Shown: positions 17,401 through 28,716, counted from the stretch's first letter. The stretch: 64,000 nucleotides of DNA from Corynebacterium breve (GCF_030252165.1 NZ_CP126969.1:248001-312000), one strand, 5' to 3'. Program-made: numbers and translations. Notes: generated by a model from the letters alone, not told the origin.

Positions 17401-17940
17401 GATGGTGACGTCATGGTGGACCCAGACGGCAAGACCATCCTTCTCGATGGCCGCTCCGGTGAGCCATTCCCATACCCAGTGTCGATCGGCTACATGTACA
17501 TGCTGAAGCTGCACCACTTGGTTGATGAGAAGATCCACGCTCGTTCCACCGGTCCTTACTCCATGATTACCCAGCAGCCACTGGGTGGTAAGGCACAGTT
17601 CGGTGGCCAGCGCTTTGGTGAAATGGAGGTGTGGGCAATGCAGGCATACGGCGCTGCCTACACACTGCAGGAGCTGCTTACGATCAAGTCTGATGACGTG
17701 GTCGGACGTGTAAAGGTTTACGAAGCCATCGTCAAGGGCGACAACATCCCTGACCCGGGCATCCCAGAGTCCTTCAAGGTCTTGCTCAAGGAGCTCCAGT
17801 CGCTCTGCCTCAACGTTGAGGTTCTTGCGGCTGATGGCACCGCCATGGAGCTTGACGGCGACGACGATGATGACCACGCAGGTTCCTCCCTGGGCATCAA
17901 CCTGTCGCGCGACGAAGGTGCCTCCGCGGATACCGCATAA
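14446..17940 (+). CDS. rpoB: DNA-directed RNA polymerase subunit beta
   Basis: 1164 residues, GTG start followed by [15 protein letters not shown] as in other corynebacteria. It forms one side of the active-site cleft. The rifampicin region (about 15710-15790) reads [26 protein letters not shown], with the usual Asp, His and Ser residues, so no rifampicin-resistance substitution is visible there. Catalytic and nucleotide-contact blocks GRHGNKG and [18 protein letters not shown] are intact. The C-terminus carries an acidic tail. rpoC follows after 117 nt that hold an inverted pair of the dispersed 12-mer. Confidence 0.99.
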   Translation: MLEGPILAVSRQTKSVAEIPGAPKRYSFAKISEPIAVPGLLDVQSESFSWLVGTAEWRERQQELRGPDAHVTSGLEDILEELSPIQDYSGNMSLSLSEPRFEPVKYTIDECKDKDINYSAPLYVTAEFINNDTQEIKSQTVFIGDFPLMTDKGTFIVNGTERVVVSQLVRSPGVYFDETIDKSTERPLHAVKVIPSRGAWLEFDVDKRDTVGVRIDRKRRQPVTVLLKALGWTEAQITERFGFSEIMMSTLESDGVANTDEALLEIYRKQRPGEQPTRDLAQSLLENSFFKAKRYDLARVGRYKVNRKLGLGGDHDGLMTLTEEDIATSLEYLVRLHAGETEMTSPTGEIIPINTDDIDHFGNRRLRTVGELIQNQVRLGLSRMERVVRERMTTQDAESITPTSLINVRPVSAAIREFFGTSQLSQFMDQNNSLSGLTHKRRLSALGPGGLSRERAGIEVRDVHPSHYGRMCPIETPEGPNIGLIGALSSYARVNAFGFIETPYQKVVDGKLTDQVDYLTADEEDRYSIAEAATKMDAEGNIIEDRIEVRIKDGDIAVTDAQGVDYLDISPRQMVSVATAMIPFLEHDDANRALMGANMQKQAVPLLRAEAPYVATGMEQRAAYDAGDLVISEKAGVVENVSGDLITIMDDEGQRDTYLLRTYERTNQGTCYNQTPLVNMGDRVEAGQVIADGPGTKNGEMSLGRNLLVAFMPWEGHNYEDAIILNQRVVEDDILTSVHIEEHEIDARDTKLGAEEITREIPNVSEDVLKDLDERGIVRIGADVRDGDILVGKVTPKGETELTPEERLLRAIFGEKAREVRDTSLKVPHGETGKVIAVRRFSREDDDDLSPGVNEMIRVYVAQKRKIQDGDKMAGRHGNKGVVGKILPQEDMPFMADGTPVDIILNTHGVPRRMNIGQVLEVHLGWLAKAGWTVNPDDPANAALLETLPEALYDVPPESLTATPVFDGATNEEIAGLLANTKPNRDGDVMVDPDGKTILLDGRSGEPFPYPVSIGYMYMLKLHHLVDEKIHARSTGPYSMITQQPLGGKAQFGGQRFGEMEVWAMQAYGAAYTLQELLTIKSDDVVGRVKVYEAIVKGDNIPDPGIPESFKVLLKELQSLCLNVEVLAADGTAMELDGDDDDDHAGSSLGINLSRDEGASADTA

Positions 17941-17956
17941 CGCCAGGCCCAGGGGG

Positions 17957-17985
17957 TCGTCGATAAGCATCGTGCTTGACGACGA
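17957..17985 (+). repeat. Inverted pair of the dispersed 12-mer between rpoB and rpoC
   Basis: TCGTCGATAAGC (17957-17968), spacer ATCGT, GCTTGACGACGA (17974-17985). Both arms are exact matches to the word, and the flanking GG/CC lengthens the stem. There is no T-tract, and rpoB-rpoC are normally co-transcribed, so a terminator is unlikely. Confidence 0.85.
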
Positions 17986-18057
17986 CCGCCTGGAGCAACG
18001 ACTAACTGATCTTTTTCACACATCGATCCTCCCAGCCGGGAGGTGAAAGGAATTTAC

Positions 18058-21000
18058 GTGTTTGACGTAAACCTCTTCGACGAGCTCCGCATCGGCCTGG
18101 CCACTGCCGACGACATCCGACGTTGGTCCCATGGCGAGGTTAAGAAGCCTGAGACCATCAACTACCGCACCTTGAAGCCAGAAAAGGACGGCCTTTTCTG
18201 CGAGCGTATCTTCGGCCCTACCCGTGACTGGGAATGTGCTTGTGGCAAGTACAAGCGTGTCCGCTACAAGGGCATCATCTGCGAGCGCTGTGGCGTCGAG
18301 GTGACCAAGTCCAAGGTGCGTCGTGAGCGCATGGGTCACATTGAGCTCGCCGCTCCAGTGACCCACATCTGGTACTTCAAGGGTGTCCCATCTCGCTTGG
18401 GCTACCTGCTGGACCTTGCTCCGAAGGACCTTGAGCGCATCATCTACTTTGCTGCGAACATCATCACCAGTGTTGATGAAGAAGCACGTCATGCCGACAT
18501 GTCCACTCTCGAGGCAGAAATGATCCTTGAGAAGAAGGAAGTCGAAGCTGAAGTCGAGTCCGACATCGCTGAGCGTGCGCAGAAGCTTGAGGAAGACCTC
18601 GCTGAGCTCGAAGCTGCCGGCGCTAAAGCCGATGCGCGCAACAAGGTGCAAAAGGCTGCCGATAAGGAAATGAGCAACATGCGCTCCGCGGGTGAGCGCG
18701 AAGTTGAGCGTCTAGATGAAATCTGGAGCACCTTTGTCAAGCTTGCTCCAAAGCAGATGATCATCGACGAGAACCTGTACGAGGAACTCGTAGACCGCTA
18801 CGAGGACTACTTCACCGGCGGCATGGGCGCGGAAGCAATCCAGACCCTGATCCGCAACTTCGACCTTGATGCGGAAGCAGAAGAGCTCAACACCATCATC
18901 GCTGAGGGCAAGGGTCAGAAGAAGATGCGCGCCCTGAAGCGTCTTAAGGTTGTTGCTGCGTTCCAGCGTTCCGGCAACGACCCAGCTGGCATGGTCCTTG
19001 ATTGCATTCCGGTGATCCCACCAGAGCTGCGCCCAATGGTGCAGCTTGATGGTGGTCGTTTTGCAACCTCCGACCTCAACGACCTCTACCGCCGCGTAAT
19101 CAACCGCAACAATCGTCTGAAGCGCATGATCGACCTGGGTGCCCCAGAGATCATCGTGAACAACGAGAAGCGCATGCTGCAGGAATCTGTTGACGCGCTG
19201 TTCGACAACGGTCGTCGTGGACGCCCGGTCACCGGTCCTGGCAACCGTCCTTTGAAGTCCCTCTCGGACCTTCTCAAGGGCAAGCAGGGTCGTTTCCGTC
19301 AAAACCTTTTGGGTAAGCGTGTTGACTACTCCGGCCGTTCCGTCATCATTGTCGGTCCTCAGCTGCAGCTGCACGAGTGTGGCTTGCCGAAGTTGATGGC
19401 TCTGGAGCTGTTCAAGCCATTCGTGATGAAGCGTCTGGTTGACAACGACTACGCGCAGAACATCAAGAGCGCAAAGCGCATGGTTGAGCGTCAGCGACCA
19501 GAGGTATGGGACGTTCTGGAAGAGGCAATTTCCGAGCACCCAGTTCTTCTGAACCGTGCACCGACCCTGCACCGTCTGGGTATCCAGGCATTTGAGCCAA
19601 AGCTTGTCGAGGGCAAGGCGATCCAGCTGCACCCGCTGGCATGTGAAGCTTTCAACGCTGACTTCGACGGCGACCAAATGGCTGTTCACCTGCCATTGTC
19701 GGCAGAGGCACAGGCTGAGGCACGCGTCCTCATGCTGTCCTCGAACAACATTTTGTCCCCGGCATCCGGTAAGCCACTGGCAATGCCGCGCCTGGACATG
19801 GTCACCGGCCTGTACTTCCTCACCATGAAGAAGACAGAGAGCGAAATCGGTGGCCAGGGCGCGTACAAGCCTGCCGACGAGACCGGTCCTGCAACCGGCG
19901 TGTACTCCTCCCACCGTGAGGCCATCATGGCCTACGATCGTGGAGTGCTCGGCCTGCAGGCACCAATTCAGGTTCGTCTGGATCACCTGCGTCCAACGCC
20001 GGAGATCGAAGCAGAGCAGTTCCCCGACGGTTGGGAAAAGGGCCAGTCCTGGATGCTCGAAACTACCTTGGGCCGCATCATGTTCAACGAACTGATGCCG
20101 TACAACTTCCCTTACCAGGAAGGCGCGATGGTCCGTAAGGGCGGCGGCAACGATAAGGTCCTCTTGGGTGACATCATTTCCGCAATGGTGGAAAAGTACC
20201 CAATGATCACCGTCTCCCAGACCTTGGACAAGCTCAAGGACGCAGGCTTCTACTGGGCTACCCGCTCCGGTGTGACCATCTCTATGTCCGACGTTATCGT
20301 TTTGCCTAACAAGACTGAGATCTTGGAGGAGTACGAGAAGGAAGCAGAAGAGATCGAGCGCAAGTTCTGGGAGAAGGGTGCTCTTACCGAAGAGAACCGC
20401 TACGACCGTCTCGTTGAGCTGTGGCAGGACGCAACCAACAAGGTTGGTCAGGCTGTCGAGGATCTGTACCCAGACGACAACCCAATTCCGATGATCGTGA
20501 AGTCCGGTGCGGCCGGTAACATGCGTCAGATTTGGACCCTGGCAGGTATGAAGGGCATGGTTGTGAACTCGCGTGGTGAGTACATCACCCGCCCGATCAA
20601 GACCTCCTTCCGCGAAGGCCTGTCCGTTCTTGAGTACTTCAACAACTCGCACGGTTCCCGTAAGGGCTTGGCCGATACCGCGCTGCGTACCGCCGACTCC
20701 GGTTACCTCACCCGTCGTCTTGTCGACGTGGCACAGGACGTTATCGTCCGCGAAGACGATTGTGGCACCCGCCAGGGCGTCCGCGTTCCAGTCGCTGAGC
20801 GCGTTGGCGACAAGTGGGTACGCCACGATCTGGTCGAGACCTCTGTTTCTGGCCGCGTCGTGGCAACCGATGTCAAGGACGCGGAAGGCGCCGTTATCTT
20901 CGAGGCAGGCACCGATCTGACCGAAGAGCGCATCGACACCCTGGTTGAAAAGGGCATCGAGCAGGTGAAGGTCCGCTCCGTACTGACATGCCAGACGACC

Positions 21001-22056
21001 ACTGGTGTGTGTGCAAAGTGCTACGGCAAGTCCATGGCTTCCGGCCACCTTGTCGATATCGGCGAGGCAGTCGGCATCGTTGCTGCTCAGTCCATTGGTG
21101 AGCCTGGTACCCAGCTGACAATGCGTACCTTCCACCAGGGTGGTGTCGGTGGCGACATTACCGGTGGTCTGCCACGTGTTCAGGAGCTGTTCGAGGCACG
21201 TGTACCAAAGAACCGTGCACCGATCGCTTCCGTCGCTGGCACCATTTCGCTTTCCGACGAAGGCAACTTCTGGACCCTTACCATCACCCCAGATGACGGA
21301 TCCGACGATGTTGTCTATGAGAAGCTGTCCAAGCGTCAGGGCCTCGCACAGGTTCGTCGCCCAATGGAATCCAACCCAGAGGCGATGATTGAGCGATCCC
21401 TGCGCGAAGGTGACCGTGTTGAGGTAGGCGACCGCCTGCTGCGTGGTGCGGCCGATCCTCATGACGTCTTGGAGATTTTGGGCCGTCGTGGTGTTGAAAA
21501 GCACCTTATCGACGAAGTTCAGGCTGTTTACCGCACCCAGGGTGTATCGATCCACGATAAGCACATCGAGATCATCATCCGCCAGATGCTGCGTCGCGGT
21601 ACCGTCATCGATGCTGGTTCGACCACCTACCTGCCAGGCACCCTGGCAGACCTTGGTGAAGCGAAGCACATCAACTCTGCTGCTGTCGCAGAAGGTGGCC
21701 AACCGGCTGAGCTGCGTTCCGAGATCATGGGTATTACGAAGGCGTCGCTGGCGACCGAGTCGTGGCTGTCTGCTGCGTCCTTCCAGGAGACCACTCGCGT
21801 TCTGACTGACGCTGCGATTAACAAGCGCTCTGACCAGTTGATCGGTCTGAAGGAGAACGTGATCATCGGTAAGCTGATCCCGGCTGGTACCGGCATCTCG
21901 CGTTACCGCAATATCTCCGTCAAGCCGACCGAGGCAGCGCGTTCCGCGGCTTACTCGATCCCGAGCTTCGGCGATTCCATCTACGGTGACGATGGCTACG
22001 GTGAATTCACCGGTGCGTCCGTCCCACTGGATGAGTACGGTTTCGACCAACTGTAG
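18058..22056 (+). CDS. rpoC: DNA-directed RNA polymerase subunit beta'
   Basis: 1332 residues from GTG 18058, giving the conserved start [24 protein letters not shown]; an in-frame GTG at 18043 overlaps the ribosome site (GGGAGGTGAAAGG) and is rejected. Visible landmarks are the zinc-binding CACGKYK and CERCG cysteines, the catalytic NADFDGD triad that holds Mg2+, and the second zinc cluster ([16 protein letters not shown]). An actinobacterial coiled-coil insertion lies near residues 150-230. A strong hairpin follows 40 nt after the stop. Confidence 0.99.
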   Translation: MFDVNLFDELRIGLATADDIRRWSHGEVKKPETINYRTLKPEKDGLFCERIFGPTRDWECACGKYKRVRYKGIICERCGVEVTKSKVRRERMGHIELAAPVTHIWYFKGVPSRLGYLLDLAPKDLERIIYFAANIITSVDEEARHADMSTLEAEMILEKKEVEAEVESDIAERAQKLEEDLAELEAAGAKADARNKVQKAADKEMSNMRSAGEREVERLDEIWSTFVKLAPKQMIIDENLYEELVDRYEDYFTGGMGAEAIQTLIRNFDLDAEAEELNTIIAEGKGQKKMRALKRLKVVAAFQRSGNDPAGMVLDCIPVIPPELRPMVQLDGGRFATSDLNDLYRRVINRNNRLKRMIDLGAPEIIVNNEKRMLQESVDALFDNGRRGRPVTGPGNRPLKSLSDLLKGKQGRFRQNLLGKRVDYSGRSVIIVGPQLQLHECGLPKLMALELFKPFVMKRLVDNDYAQNIKSAKRMVERQRPEVWDVLEEAISEHPVLLNRAPTLHRLGIQAFEPKLVEGKAIQLHPLACEAFNADFDGDQMAVHLPLSAEAQAEARVLMLSSNNILSPASGKPLAMPRLDMVTGLYFLTMKKTESEIGGQGAYKPADETGPATGVYSSHREAIMAYDRGVLGLQAPIQVRLDHLRPTPEIEAEQFPDGWEKGQSWMLETTLGRIMFNELMPYNFPYQEGAMVRKGGGNDKVLLGDIISAMVEKYPMITVSQTLDKLKDAGFYWATRSGVTISMSDVIVLPNKTEILEEYEKEAEEIERKFWEKGALTEENRYDRLVELWQDATNKVGQAVEDLYPDDNPIPMIVKSGAAGNMRQIWTLAGMKGMVVNSRGEYITRPIKTSFREGLSVLEYFNNSHGSRKGLADTALRTADSGYLTRRLVDVAQDVIVREDDCGTRQGVRVPVAERVGDKWVRHDLVETSVSGRVVATDVKDAEGAVIFEAGTDLTEERIDTLVEKGIEQVKVRSVLTCQTTTGVCAKCYGKSMASGHLVDIGEAVGIVAAQSIGEPGTQLTMRTFHQGGVGGDITGGLPRVQELFEARVPKNRAPIASVAGTISLSDEGNFWTLTITPDDGSDDVVYEKLSKRQGLAQVRRPMESNPEAMIERSLREGDRVEVGDRLLRGAADPHDVLEILGRRGVEKHLIDEVQAVYRTQGVSIHDKHIEIIIRQMLRRGTVIDAGSTTYLPGTLADLGEAKHINSAAVAEGGQPAELRSEIMGITKASLATESWLSAASFQETTRVLTDAAINKRSDQLIGLKENVIIGKLIPAGTGISRYRNISVKPTEAARSAAYSIPSFGDSIYGDDGYGEFTGASVPLDEYGFDQL

Positions 22057-22096
22057 TCAGCAGGTCCTTCTGGCTTAGGTCTGCTGCAACAGAAGT

Positions 22097-22143
22097 CCCC
22101 TCTGGGTCCGGCTTGATTGTCGGACTCAGAGGGGATTCGTCGT
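22097..22143 (+). terminator. Terminator after rpoC
   Basis: A 14-bp stem CCCCTCTGGGTCCG (22097-22110) and CGGACTCAGAGGGG (22121-22134) with one mismatch. The tail ATTCGTCGTTAG is T-poor and contains a decayed copy of the dispersed word. It could serve both rpoC and the convergent gene. Confidence 0.75.
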
Positions 22144-22149
22144 TAGTTG

Positions 22150-22806
22150 CTAGTCCGCCGGAACAATAGCTTCGCGAGAGACACGGAGCACTTCCACGGC
22201 TCCCATGAGCGCGGCCCCTCGGATCGTGATGGAAGGCGCATCTGCGGGAAGATCGCGTTGCGCAACTGTCACCGAGGGATGATCTTTGACCTCAAAAGCA
22301 CCCATCAGACCAAACCCCTCGGCCTTGACCCGCACGTCTTCCGGGACCACTAGTCGGACCCCACCCATGAGGGCGAAAGCGCTAATAGTAGTGCTGGTCG
22401 AGGACAAACGAGCGTGCTGTAGGTTCAGATCCGTGCCACCCATCATCGCAAAAGAGACGTGCTGCGCACCGATTTGCCAGTCACCCTCGTGGGTGACAGC
22501 GCCCATGATCGCTAAAGACAGCTTCGAGCCGCCTTTGTCTGTGGAAACGAAATGCGATGCTTGATTGGGTGGCCTTAGGATTGGAGGTTGTGTAGGGGAG
22601 AGGACAAGATCTTTGGTGAGGTCATCCAGCTCGTCGCCAAAGGTGCACTTCCAAACAACTGAGGTGCGTTCTTCAAACTCGGCGAGGGTGATTTGTCCAT
22701 CGGCAAAGGCCTCGGAGAGGGCATTGGACGCGATTTCTCGCTCCTGACTCGTGGCGCGACGCCGAGGGGTGTTGGGGGTGTGCTCCGGCGGAAGTGGGCT
22801 GTTCAT
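22150..22806 (-). CDS. DUF1707 protein with LiaF-like C-terminal domain
   Basis: 218 residues from ATG 22806 (start MNSPLPPEHTP); in-frame codons further upstream run into the rpsL promoter region. Residues about 14-60 form the DUF1707 helix pair (ATSQEREIASNALSEAFADGQITLAEFEERT). The C-terminal half has repeated beta-type units with ALMGGV, AIMGAV and GLMGAF, as in cell-wall-active antibiotic-response (LiaF-like) domains. No membrane span is evident. The role is probably envelope-stress sensing, by family inference. Confidence 0.7.
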   Translation of the reverse strand: MNSPLPPEHTPNTPRRRATSQEREIASNALSEAFADGQITLAEFEERTSVVWKCTFGDELDDLTKDLVLSPTQPPILRPPNQASHFVSTDKGGSKLSLAIMGAVTHEGDWQIGAQHVSFAMMGGTDLNLQHARLSSTSTTISAFALMGGVRLVVPEDVRVKAEGFGLMGAFEVKDHPSVTVAQRDLPADAPSITIRGAALMGAVEVLRVSREAIVPAD

Positions 22807-22886
22807 GGGCGTGATTTTACTCGGAAACCGCGTGTAGTGCCGGGTATGTGGAAACCACCGTACAGCGGGATTTGGGGACTTAAGTG

Positions 22887-22932
22887 TTGCTGTAGTAACG
22901 TCTATCGGGTATCCCACGTCTAGATGGTGGGA
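22887..22932 (+). promoter_or_regulatory. Candidate rpsL promoter and adjacent hairpin
   Basis: TTGCTG (22887-22892), 17-bp spacer, TATCCC (22910-22915); the -10 is poor. TCCCAC and GTGGGA (22912-22932) form a small hairpin right at the expected start of transcription. Nothing else in the 22807-23091 gap could be assigned. Confidence 0.35.
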
Positions 22933-23091
22933 GCCTGAATGTATCCAGTAGGCCAGCGAGAGCGGCTGACTGGTTTTCGCGCGTTTAAAGAAGTGTGCGT
23001 TTCGGGTAACTGAGCTTGCTTTTCAAGCTTTCTCAACAATCGGTCGGCATTCCCGGCCGCAAGCCGATCAGATAAACAAGAAAGACGGTTC

Positions 23092-23466
23092 ATGCCAACT
23101 ATTCAGCAGCTGGTCCGCAAGGGCCGCCACGACAAGAGCCAGAAGGTTGCTACGGTAGCTCTGAAGGGTTCCCCACAGCGTCGTGGCGTGTGTACCCGCG
23201 TGTACACCACCACTCCTAGGAAGCCTAACTCTGCACTCCGTAAGGTCGCGCGTGTTCGCTTGACCTCCGGCATCGAGGTTTCCGCTTACATCCCAGGTGA
23301 GGGCCACAACCTCCAAGAGCACTCCATGGTGCTCGTCCGCGGTGGTCGTGTGAAGGACCTTCCTGGTGTTCGTTACAAGATCGTCCGTGGCGCACTGGAT
23401 ACCCAGGGTGTTAAGGATCGTAAGCAGGCTCGTTCCCGCTACGGTGCAAAGAAGGGACAGAACTAA
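23092..23466 (+). CDS. rpsL: 30S ribosomal protein S12
   Basis: 124 residues with the S12 signature [17 protein letters not shown] and [13 protein letters not shown]. The lysines of both streptomycin-determining sites are present (K44 in TPRKPNS and K88), so the sensitive form is encoded. S12 monitors codon-anticodon pairing. Its stop overlaps the ATG of rpsG by one base (TAATG). Confidence 0.98.
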   Translation: MPTIQQLVRKGRHDKSQKVATVALKGSPQRRGVCTRVYTTTPRKPNSALRKVARVRLTSGIEVSAYIPGEGHNLQEHSMVLVRGGRVKDLPGVRYKIVRGALDTQGVKDRKQARSRYGAKKGQN

Positions 23467-23933
23467 TGCGTAAGAATGCAGCAGTCAAGCGGCCAGTAGT
23501 TAAGGACCCAGTTTACAAGTCTGAACTGGTTACCCAGCTGGTTAACAAGGTCCTTCTGGACGGTAAGAAGTCCACCGCTGAGCGCATCGTCTACGGTGCA
23601 CTCGAGCAGTGCCGCGAAAAGACCGGCACCGATCCGGTAGGCACCCTGGAGAAGGCCCTGGGCAACATCCGCCCAGACCTCGAGGTTCGTTCCCGTCGTG
23701 TTGGTGGCGCAACCTACCAGGTTCCAGTCGAAGTTCGTCCTGGCCGTTCCAACACCCTCGCACTGCGCTGGATGGTTATGTACACCCGTCAGCGTCGCGA
23801 GAACACCATGATTGAGCGTCTTGCAAACGAGATTCTCGACGCATCCAACGGCCTTGGTGCTTCCGTGAAGCGCCGCGAGGATATGCACAAGATGGCTGAA
23901 GCCAACCGTGCATTCGCTCACTACCGCTGGTAA
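23466..23933 (+). CDS. rpsG: 30S ribosomal protein S7
   Basis: 155 residues; [35 protein letters not shown] is typical of S7, as is the [14 protein letters not shown] beta-ribbon. It nucleates assembly of the 30S head. Coupled to rpsL; fusA follows after about 270 nt. Confidence 0.98.
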   Translation: MRKNAAVKRPVVKDPVYKSELVTQLVNKVLLDGKKSTAERIVYGALEQCREKTGTDPVGTLEKALGNIRPDLEVRSRRVGGATYQVPVEVRPGRSNTLALRWMVMYTRQRRENTMIERLANEILDASNGLGASVKRREDMHKMAEANRAFAHYRW

Positions 23934-24040
23934 TCAAAGCGAACTATATGAACGAGCACAGAGCCCGAATGACCCGTGTCACCGCAATAGCGCGAATTCG
24001 AAACTGATTTCGTTGCAACGTAGTGGCTTGGGCTTTCGGG

Positions 24041-24071
24041 CTTTTGCCGTTGAGTGGGGAAGAGGCAAAAG
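24041..24071 (+). other. Hairpin in the rpsG-fusA spacer (23934-24202)
   Basis: CTTTTGCC (24041-24048) and GGCAAAAG (24064-24071) form an 8-bp stem with a 15-nt loop. Upstream, AGCCCGAA near 23962 could pair with TTTCGGGCT just before it. No promoter of convincing spacing was found; fusA is probably read through from rpsL-rpsG. Confidence 0.4.
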
Positions 24072-24202
24072 ATAGGCTTTTTACCCCCGCTCACGCTGCC
24101 ATATACCACGATTAATGGCAGAATTAACCGAGAACTATCCACCTTTGGCGTCCGCTGGTGATCATCCACGACGTCCACGACTACTTAAGTTGGGGTAAGA
24201 CT

Positions 24203-26329
24203 GTGGCACAAGAAGTGCTTAAGGACCTAAACAAGGTTCGCAACATCGGCATCATGGCTCACATCGATGCTGGTAAGACCACCACGACCGAGCGCATCCT
24301 GTTCTACACGGGTATCAACCGTAAGGTGGGCGAGACCCACGACGGTGGCGCAACCACTGACTGGATGGAGCAGGAGCAGGAGCGTGGCATCACCATTACC
24401 TCCGCTGCTGTGACCTGTTTCTGGGAAGGTAACCAGATCAACATCATTGACACCCCGGGTCACGTTGACTTCACCGTTGAAGTTGAGCGTTCCCTGCGTG
24501 TTCTGGATGGCGCAGTTGCTGTTTTCGACGGCAAGGAAGGCGTGGAGCCACAGTCCGAGCAGGTCTGGCGTCAGGCTGCTAAGTACGACGTTCCTCGTAT
24601 CTGCTTTGTTAACAAGATGGACAAGCTCGGTGCAGACTTCTACTACACCGTAGGCACCATTGAGGATCGCCTAGGCGCACGTCCACTCGTGATGCAGTTG
24701 CCAATTGGCGCTGAGGATGACTTTGACGGCGTCGTTGACCTTCTTGAGATGAAGGCTCTGACTTGGCGCGGCAAGGTCGAGGTCGGTACCGAGGCTACCG
24801 TTGAAGAGATCCCAGCTGATCTGCAAGAGCGTGCCGAGGAATACCGCGAGAAGCTCGTCGAGACCGTTGCAGAGTCCGATGAAGCGCTCATGGAGAAGTA
24901 CTTCGGTGGCGAAGAGCTAACCCTTGAGGAGCTCAAGGCCGGCATCCGCAAGATGGTTGTCAACTCCGAGATCTACCCTGTTTACTGTGGTACCGCATAC
25001 CGCAACAAGGGCATCCAGCCGCTGCTCGACGCAGTTGTTGACTTCCTGCCTAACCCACTCGACATCGGTGAGGTTCACGGCATTGCAGTTGGTAACCCGG
25101 ATGAAGAGCTCACCCGTAAGCCAGCAATTGAAGAGCCATTCTCCGCACTGGCATTCAAGATCGCTGTGCACCCATTCTTCGGTAAGCTCACCTACGTCCG
25201 TGTCTACTCGGGCCAGGCAATCCCAGGCGAGCAGATGCTGAACTCCACCAAGGAGCAGCGCGAGCGCGTCGGTAAGCTCTTCCAGATGCACGCAAACAAG
25301 GAAAACCCTGTTGAGCACGCAGACGCAGGTAACATCTACGCGTTCATTGGTCTGAAGCACACCACCACCGGTGACACCCTGTGCGATCCTGCAAACCCAA
25401 TCATTCTGGAGTCCATGGACTTCCCTGATCCGGTTATCCAGGTTGCTATTGAGCCAAAGACCAAGGCTGACCAGGAGAAGCTGGGTACTGCAATTCAGAA
25501 GCTTGCTGAAGAGGACCCAACCTTCACCGTGCACCTCGACGACGAGTCTGGACAGACCGTTATCGGCGGCATGGGCGAGCTCCACCTTGACGTTCTTGTT
25601 GACCGCATGAAGCGTGAATTCAAGGTTGAGGCAAACGTTGGTGCACCTCAGGTTGCTTACCGCGAGACCATCCGCAAGAAGGTCGAGTCCCTGGACTACA
25701 CCCACAAGAAGCAGACTGGTGGTTCCGGTCAGTTCGCAAAGGTCATCGTCACCATCGAGCCTTACAACCCAACTGCGGACGAGCTCGAAGAGGGCCAGAG
25801 CGCAACCTACGCATTCGAGAACGCTGTTACCGGTGGTCGTGTTCCTAAGGAATACATCCCATCCGTTGACGCTGGTATCCAGGATGCAATGCAGTATGGC
25901 TACCTTGCTGGTTACCCACTGGTTAACATCAAGGCAACCCTTGAAGACGGCGCATACCACGACGTTGACTCCTCGGAAATGGCCTTCAAGATGGCTGGTT
26001 CCCAGGTTCTGAAGGAAGCTGTTGCAAAGGCAAAGCCAGTTCTGCTGGAGCCTTTGATGGCTGTCGAGGTCACCACTCCTGAGGAGTACATGGGCGACGT
26101 TATCGGCGACCTGAACTCCCGTCGTGGACAGGTTGGTGCGATGGAAGATCGTTCCGGCGCGAAGGTTGTCAAGGCGACTGTTCCACTGTCTCAGATGTTC
26201 GGCTACGTCGGCGACCTGCGTTCCAAGACCCAGGGTCGCGCGAACTACACCATGGTGTTCGACTCCTACGGTGAGGTTCCATCGAACGTTGCTCAGGACA
26301 TCATCGACGAGCGCAACGGTAAGGCATAG
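24203..26329 (+). CDS. fusA: Elongation factor G
   Basis: 708 residues from GTG 24203 ([26 protein letters not shown]), 5 nt after GGGGTAAG; an open frame back to 24158 is rejected. GTPase motifs AHIDAGKT (G1), DTPGHVDF (G3) and NKMD (G4) are intact. Domains II-V follow, ending [17 protein letters not shown]. It drives translocation of tRNA and mRNA. It is separated from tuf by a structured 394-bp gap. Confidence 0.98.
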   Translation: MAQEVLKDLNKVRNIGIMAHIDAGKTTTTERILFYTGINRKVGETHDGGATTDWMEQEQERGITITSAAVTCFWEGNQINIIDTPGHVDFTVEVERSLRVLDGAVAVFDGKEGVEPQSEQVWRQAAKYDVPRICFVNKMDKLGADFYYTVGTIEDRLGARPLVMQLPIGAEDDFDGVVDLLEMKALTWRGKVEVGTEATVEEIPADLQERAEEYREKLVETVAESDEALMEKYFGGEELTLEELKAGIRKMVVNSEIYPVYCGTAYRNKGIQPLLDAVVDFLPNPLDIGEVHGIAVGNPDEELTRKPAIEEPFSALAFKIAVHPFFGKLTYVRVYSGQAIPGEQMLNSTKEQRERVGKLFQMHANKENPVEHADAGNIYAFIGLKHTTTGDTLCDPANPIILESMDFPDPVIQVAIEPKTKADQEKLGTAIQKLAEEDPTFTVHLDDESGQTVIGGMGELHLDVLVDRMKREFKVEANVGAPQVAYRETIRKKVESLDYTHKKQTGGSGQFAKVIVTIEPYNPTADELEEGQSATYAFENAVTGGRVPKEYIPSVDAGIQDAMQYGYLAGYPLVNIKATLEDGAYHDVDSSEMAFKMAGSQVLKEAVAKAKPVLLEPLMAVEVTTPEEYMGDVIGDLNSRRGQVGAMEDRSGAKVVKATVPLSQMFGYVGDLRSKTQGRANYTMVFDSYGEVPSNVAQDIIDERNGKA

Positions 26330-26364
26330 GTAGTTTCCGAACTACTAACGCTTGTCGTTAAAAT

Positions 26365-26498
26365 GGGTCTATCGCGTTGTCAAGGACCCACAGGAATGGC
26401 TGTGCCAGCTTTCCGTGTGTAGGATGCGATAGACCCGCCCAGTAGGGCAGCGGTCGGGCTGAGATACCACCCCGGTGATGGGGGTGTCTGAGCCGGCC
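26365..26498 (+). ncRNA. Highly structured fusA-tuf spacer element
   Basis: An 11-bp perfect stem GGGTCTATCGC/GCGATAGACCC (26365-26375, 26426-26436) encloses smaller CACAG/CTGTG pairing. A small GCCC/GGGC hairpin (26437-26448) follows, then a stem of about 20 bp (26452-26498; GGTCGG, CTGAGATACC, CCCC against GGGGGTGTCTGAGCCGGCC). It lies upstream of the tuf promoter, so it is either the 3' end of the str transcript or a separate RNA. I recognise no known RNA family; no T-tract follows either stem. Confidence 0.5.
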
Positions 26499-26566
26499 GT
26501 TACCCTCAATGTTGATTCGAGTTTTGAATCGGCCACCTGCCATAGTCGGCCCGAGCCGACCTTGGT

Positions 26567-26595
26567 TTGAAAAACGGCCTTGAGAAATCTAGGAT
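26567..26595 (+). promoter_or_regulatory. Promoter of tuf
   Basis: -35 TTGAAA (26567-26572), 17-bp spacer, -10 TAGGAT (26590-26595). The tuf mRNA would carry a leader of about 120 nt. Confidence 0.65.
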
Positions 26596-26723
26596 CATGT
26601 AACTGGCACATTGTGAAATGGCCATTGCTATCCACGCCCCGCAAGGCGGCTGGGTAACAAGGCATCTGTAAACCCACGTGGCTGCGAAGGTCGTAGCCAC
26701 CATGAAGTCCAGGAGGACATACA

Positions 26724-27914
26724 GTGGCAAAGGCGAAGTTCGAGCGTACAAAGCCGCACGTTAACATCGGCACCATTGGTCACGTCGACCACGGCAAGAC
26801 CACCACCACAGCTGCAATCACCAAGGTTCTTGCAGACCTGTACCCTGAGGAGAACGAGTCCTTCGCATACGACGCGATTGACAAGGCTCCTGAGGAGCGC
26901 GAGCGCGGTATTACCATCAACATTTCCCACGTTGAGTACAACACCCCTAAGCGCCACTACGCACACGTTGACGCACCAGGCCACGCCGACTACATCAAGA
27001 ACATGATTACCGGTGCTGCTCAGATGGACGGCGCAATCCTCGTTGTTGCTGCAACTGACGGCCCAATGCCTCAGACCCGTGAGCACGTTCTGCTTGCTCG
27101 CCAGGTTGGCGTTCCTTACATCCTCGTTGCGCTGAACAAGTGCGACATGGTTGACGATGAGGAAATCATCGAGCTCGTTGAGATGGAAGTTCGTGAGCTT
27201 CTGGCTGACCAGGACTACGACGAAGAAGCACCAATCGTCCAGATCTCCGCTCTCGGCGCACTGAACGGCGAAGAGAAGTGGGTCAATGCAGTTGGCGAGC
27301 TCATGCAGGCTTGTGACGATTCGATCCCGGACCCAGTCCGTGAGACCGACCGTGACTTCCTGATGCCAGTTGAGGACATCTTCACCATTTCCGGTCGCGG
27401 TACCGTTGTTACCGGCCGTGTTGAGCGTGGCGTCCTGAACCTGAACGATGACGTTGAGATCATCGGCATCAAGGAAAAGCCAGTCACCACCACCGTTACC
27501 TCCATCGAGATGTTCAACAAGCTTCTCGACACCGCTGAGGCTGGCGACAACGCTGCACTTCTTCTTCGTGGTATCAAGCGCGAGGACGTTGAGCGTGGCC
27601 AGGTCATCATCAAGCCAGGCGCTTACACCCCTCACAAGAAGTTCGAGGGCTCTGTCTACGTTCTGTCCAAGGACGAGGGCGGCCGCCACACCCCATTCTT
27701 CGACAACTACCGTCCTCAGTTCTACTTCCGTACCACTGACGTGACCGGCGTTGTCAAGCTGCCTGAGGGCACCGAGATGGTTATGCCAGGCGACAACGTC
27801 GACATGACCGTTGAGCTCATTCAGCCAGTCGCAATGGACGAGGGCCTGCGCTTCGCAATTCGCGAAGGCTCCCGTACCGTTGGTGCAGGCCGCGTTACCA
27901 AGATCATCGAGTGA
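26724..27914 (+). CDS. tuf: Elongation factor Tu
   Basis: 396 residues, GTG start behind AGGAGGAC. GTPase motifs [16 protein letters not shown] and NKCD, and effector region [14 protein letters not shown], are intact; domains II and III end [11 protein letters not shown]. It delivers aminoacyl-tRNA to the ribosome. It has its own promoter, tandem stop codons (TGA TAA) and a terminator. Codon use is extremely biased. Confidence 0.99.
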   Translation: MAKAKFERTKPHVNIGTIGHVDHGKTTTTAAITKVLADLYPEENESFAYDAIDKAPEERERGITINISHVEYNTPKRHYAHVDAPGHADYIKNMITGAAQMDGAILVVAATDGPMPQTREHVLLARQVGVPYILVALNKCDMVDDEEIIELVEMEVRELLADQDYDEEAPIVQISALGALNGEEKWVNAVGELMQACDDSIPDPVRETDRDFLMPVEDIFTISGRGTVVTGRVERGVLNLNDDVEIIGIKEKPVTTTVTSIEMFNKLLDTAEAGDNAALLLRGIKREDVERGQVIIKPGAYTPHKKFEGSVYVLSKDEGGRHTPFFDNYRPQFYFRTTDVTGVVKLPEGTEMVMPGDNVDMTVELIQPVAMDEGLRFAIREGSRTVGAGRVTKIIE

Positions 27915-27945
27915 TAACGCGCTAGCTTGCTAGCAACACTTGCCT

Positions 27946-27985
27946 AATGCCGTCTTACCCTTCAGGGTAGGGCGGCATTTCGCAT
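27946..27985 (+). terminator. Terminator of tuf
   Basis: AATGCCG...TACCC, loop TTCA, GGGTA...CGGCATT (27946-27979), followed by TCGCATT. The preceding GCTAGCTTGCTAGC is a second short palindrome. Confidence 0.8.
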
Positions 27986-28017
27986 TGTCCACGAGGAATT
28001 CACTAGACTTGTGCGAC

Positions 28018-28716
28018 ATGAATGATCCAACCCGTATTCCGCGCGTGCTCGAAGAACTCCGAGCCACGTGGGAAGGGCAACCGGATCTCACTCTGCCCGC
28101 ACTTTTCGGCATCCTTGCCAATAGGGGAGCGGGGTGGGGCGCGTCGGATGAAGATCTCGTCGAGGCGCTTAGAAAAGAGAGTGCGCTACACCCAGACCTT
28201 CTGCCCCGCGACGAAGAAGGTCGCGCGGCGGGTCGGTTCTTGATCTCGACGACAAACCCAACGACTCGAGTAACTTGTTCGCCAAACACCGTGGTGATTC
28301 GCGCTGGTGGTAGTCAATCGCGACAGCCTGCTGCCTGGCAATACTCGGCGATCCGTTCGACCGGTCCAGGAAGGCCACTTGTCATCGCCGATGAGAACGA
28401 GATCGACCATCGTTTTGGCGTAGTCTCGCTCATCACCAATCTGCAGTCCGACGACGCTATCGAACTCGAAGGATTGGAGCGCGAAGACCTAGGAAACTAC
28501 TCTTGGTTCCTTCGGCTCGACGACGACCGCCGTGTGATTCTCGGCCACAAGATTCGTATCTGGGACGCGTCGAACAGAGACATTGAACACCGGCAGCTCT
28601 CCTGGCACTCGGTGGTTCAATGCGTGGAGGGAGCCCCCTTCATCGTGCAACCAGCCGGCGGCGGTACGGCCATTGACCTTGGCATTGTCCAGGAGATCGA
28701 ACTGATCGAAAACTAG
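28018..28716 (+). CDS. Conserved-looking protein of unknown function
   Basis: 232 residues from ATG 28018; TAGACT at 28004-28009 lies 8 nt upstream, so the mRNA is probably leaderless, and longer same-frame starts fall in the tuf terminator. It is soluble, with no signal or membrane span. The N-terminal 50 residues (IPRVLEELRATWEGQPDLTLPALFGILANRGAGWG) look helical; the rest is beta-rich. I do not recognise the family. Its stop overlaps that of the convergent Asp23-cluster gene by 4 nt. Confidence 0.7.
   Translation: MNDPTRIPRVLEELRATWEGQPDLTLPALFGILANRGAGWGASDEDLVEALRKESALHPDLLPRDEEGRAAGRFLISTTNPTTRVTCSPNTVVIRAGGSQSRQPAAWQYSAIRSTGPGRPLVIADENEIDHRFGVVSLITNLQSDDAIELEGLEREDLGNYSWFLRLDDDRRVILGHKIRIWDASNRDIEHRQLSWHSVVQCVEGAPFIVQPAGGGTAIDLGIVQEIELIEN

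Noticed and set aside
18712..22050. 1112-codon open frame on the minus strand opposite rpoC, and similar long antisense frames opposite rpoB (16564-17970) and tuf (26628-27689)
   Set aside because: They mirror strongly codon-biased genes, which suppresses antisense stops; they lack ribosome sites and recognisable domains.
26365..26436. Miniature inverted-repeat transposon with 11-bp ends
   Set aside because: No flanking target-site duplication and no similar copy elsewhere in the window.
26452..26498. Possible TPP riboswitch (GGCTGAGAT) before tuf
   Set aside because: The second TPP signature (TGAACCTGAT) is missing and the segment is one long self-complementary stem; neighbouring genes are not thiamine-related.
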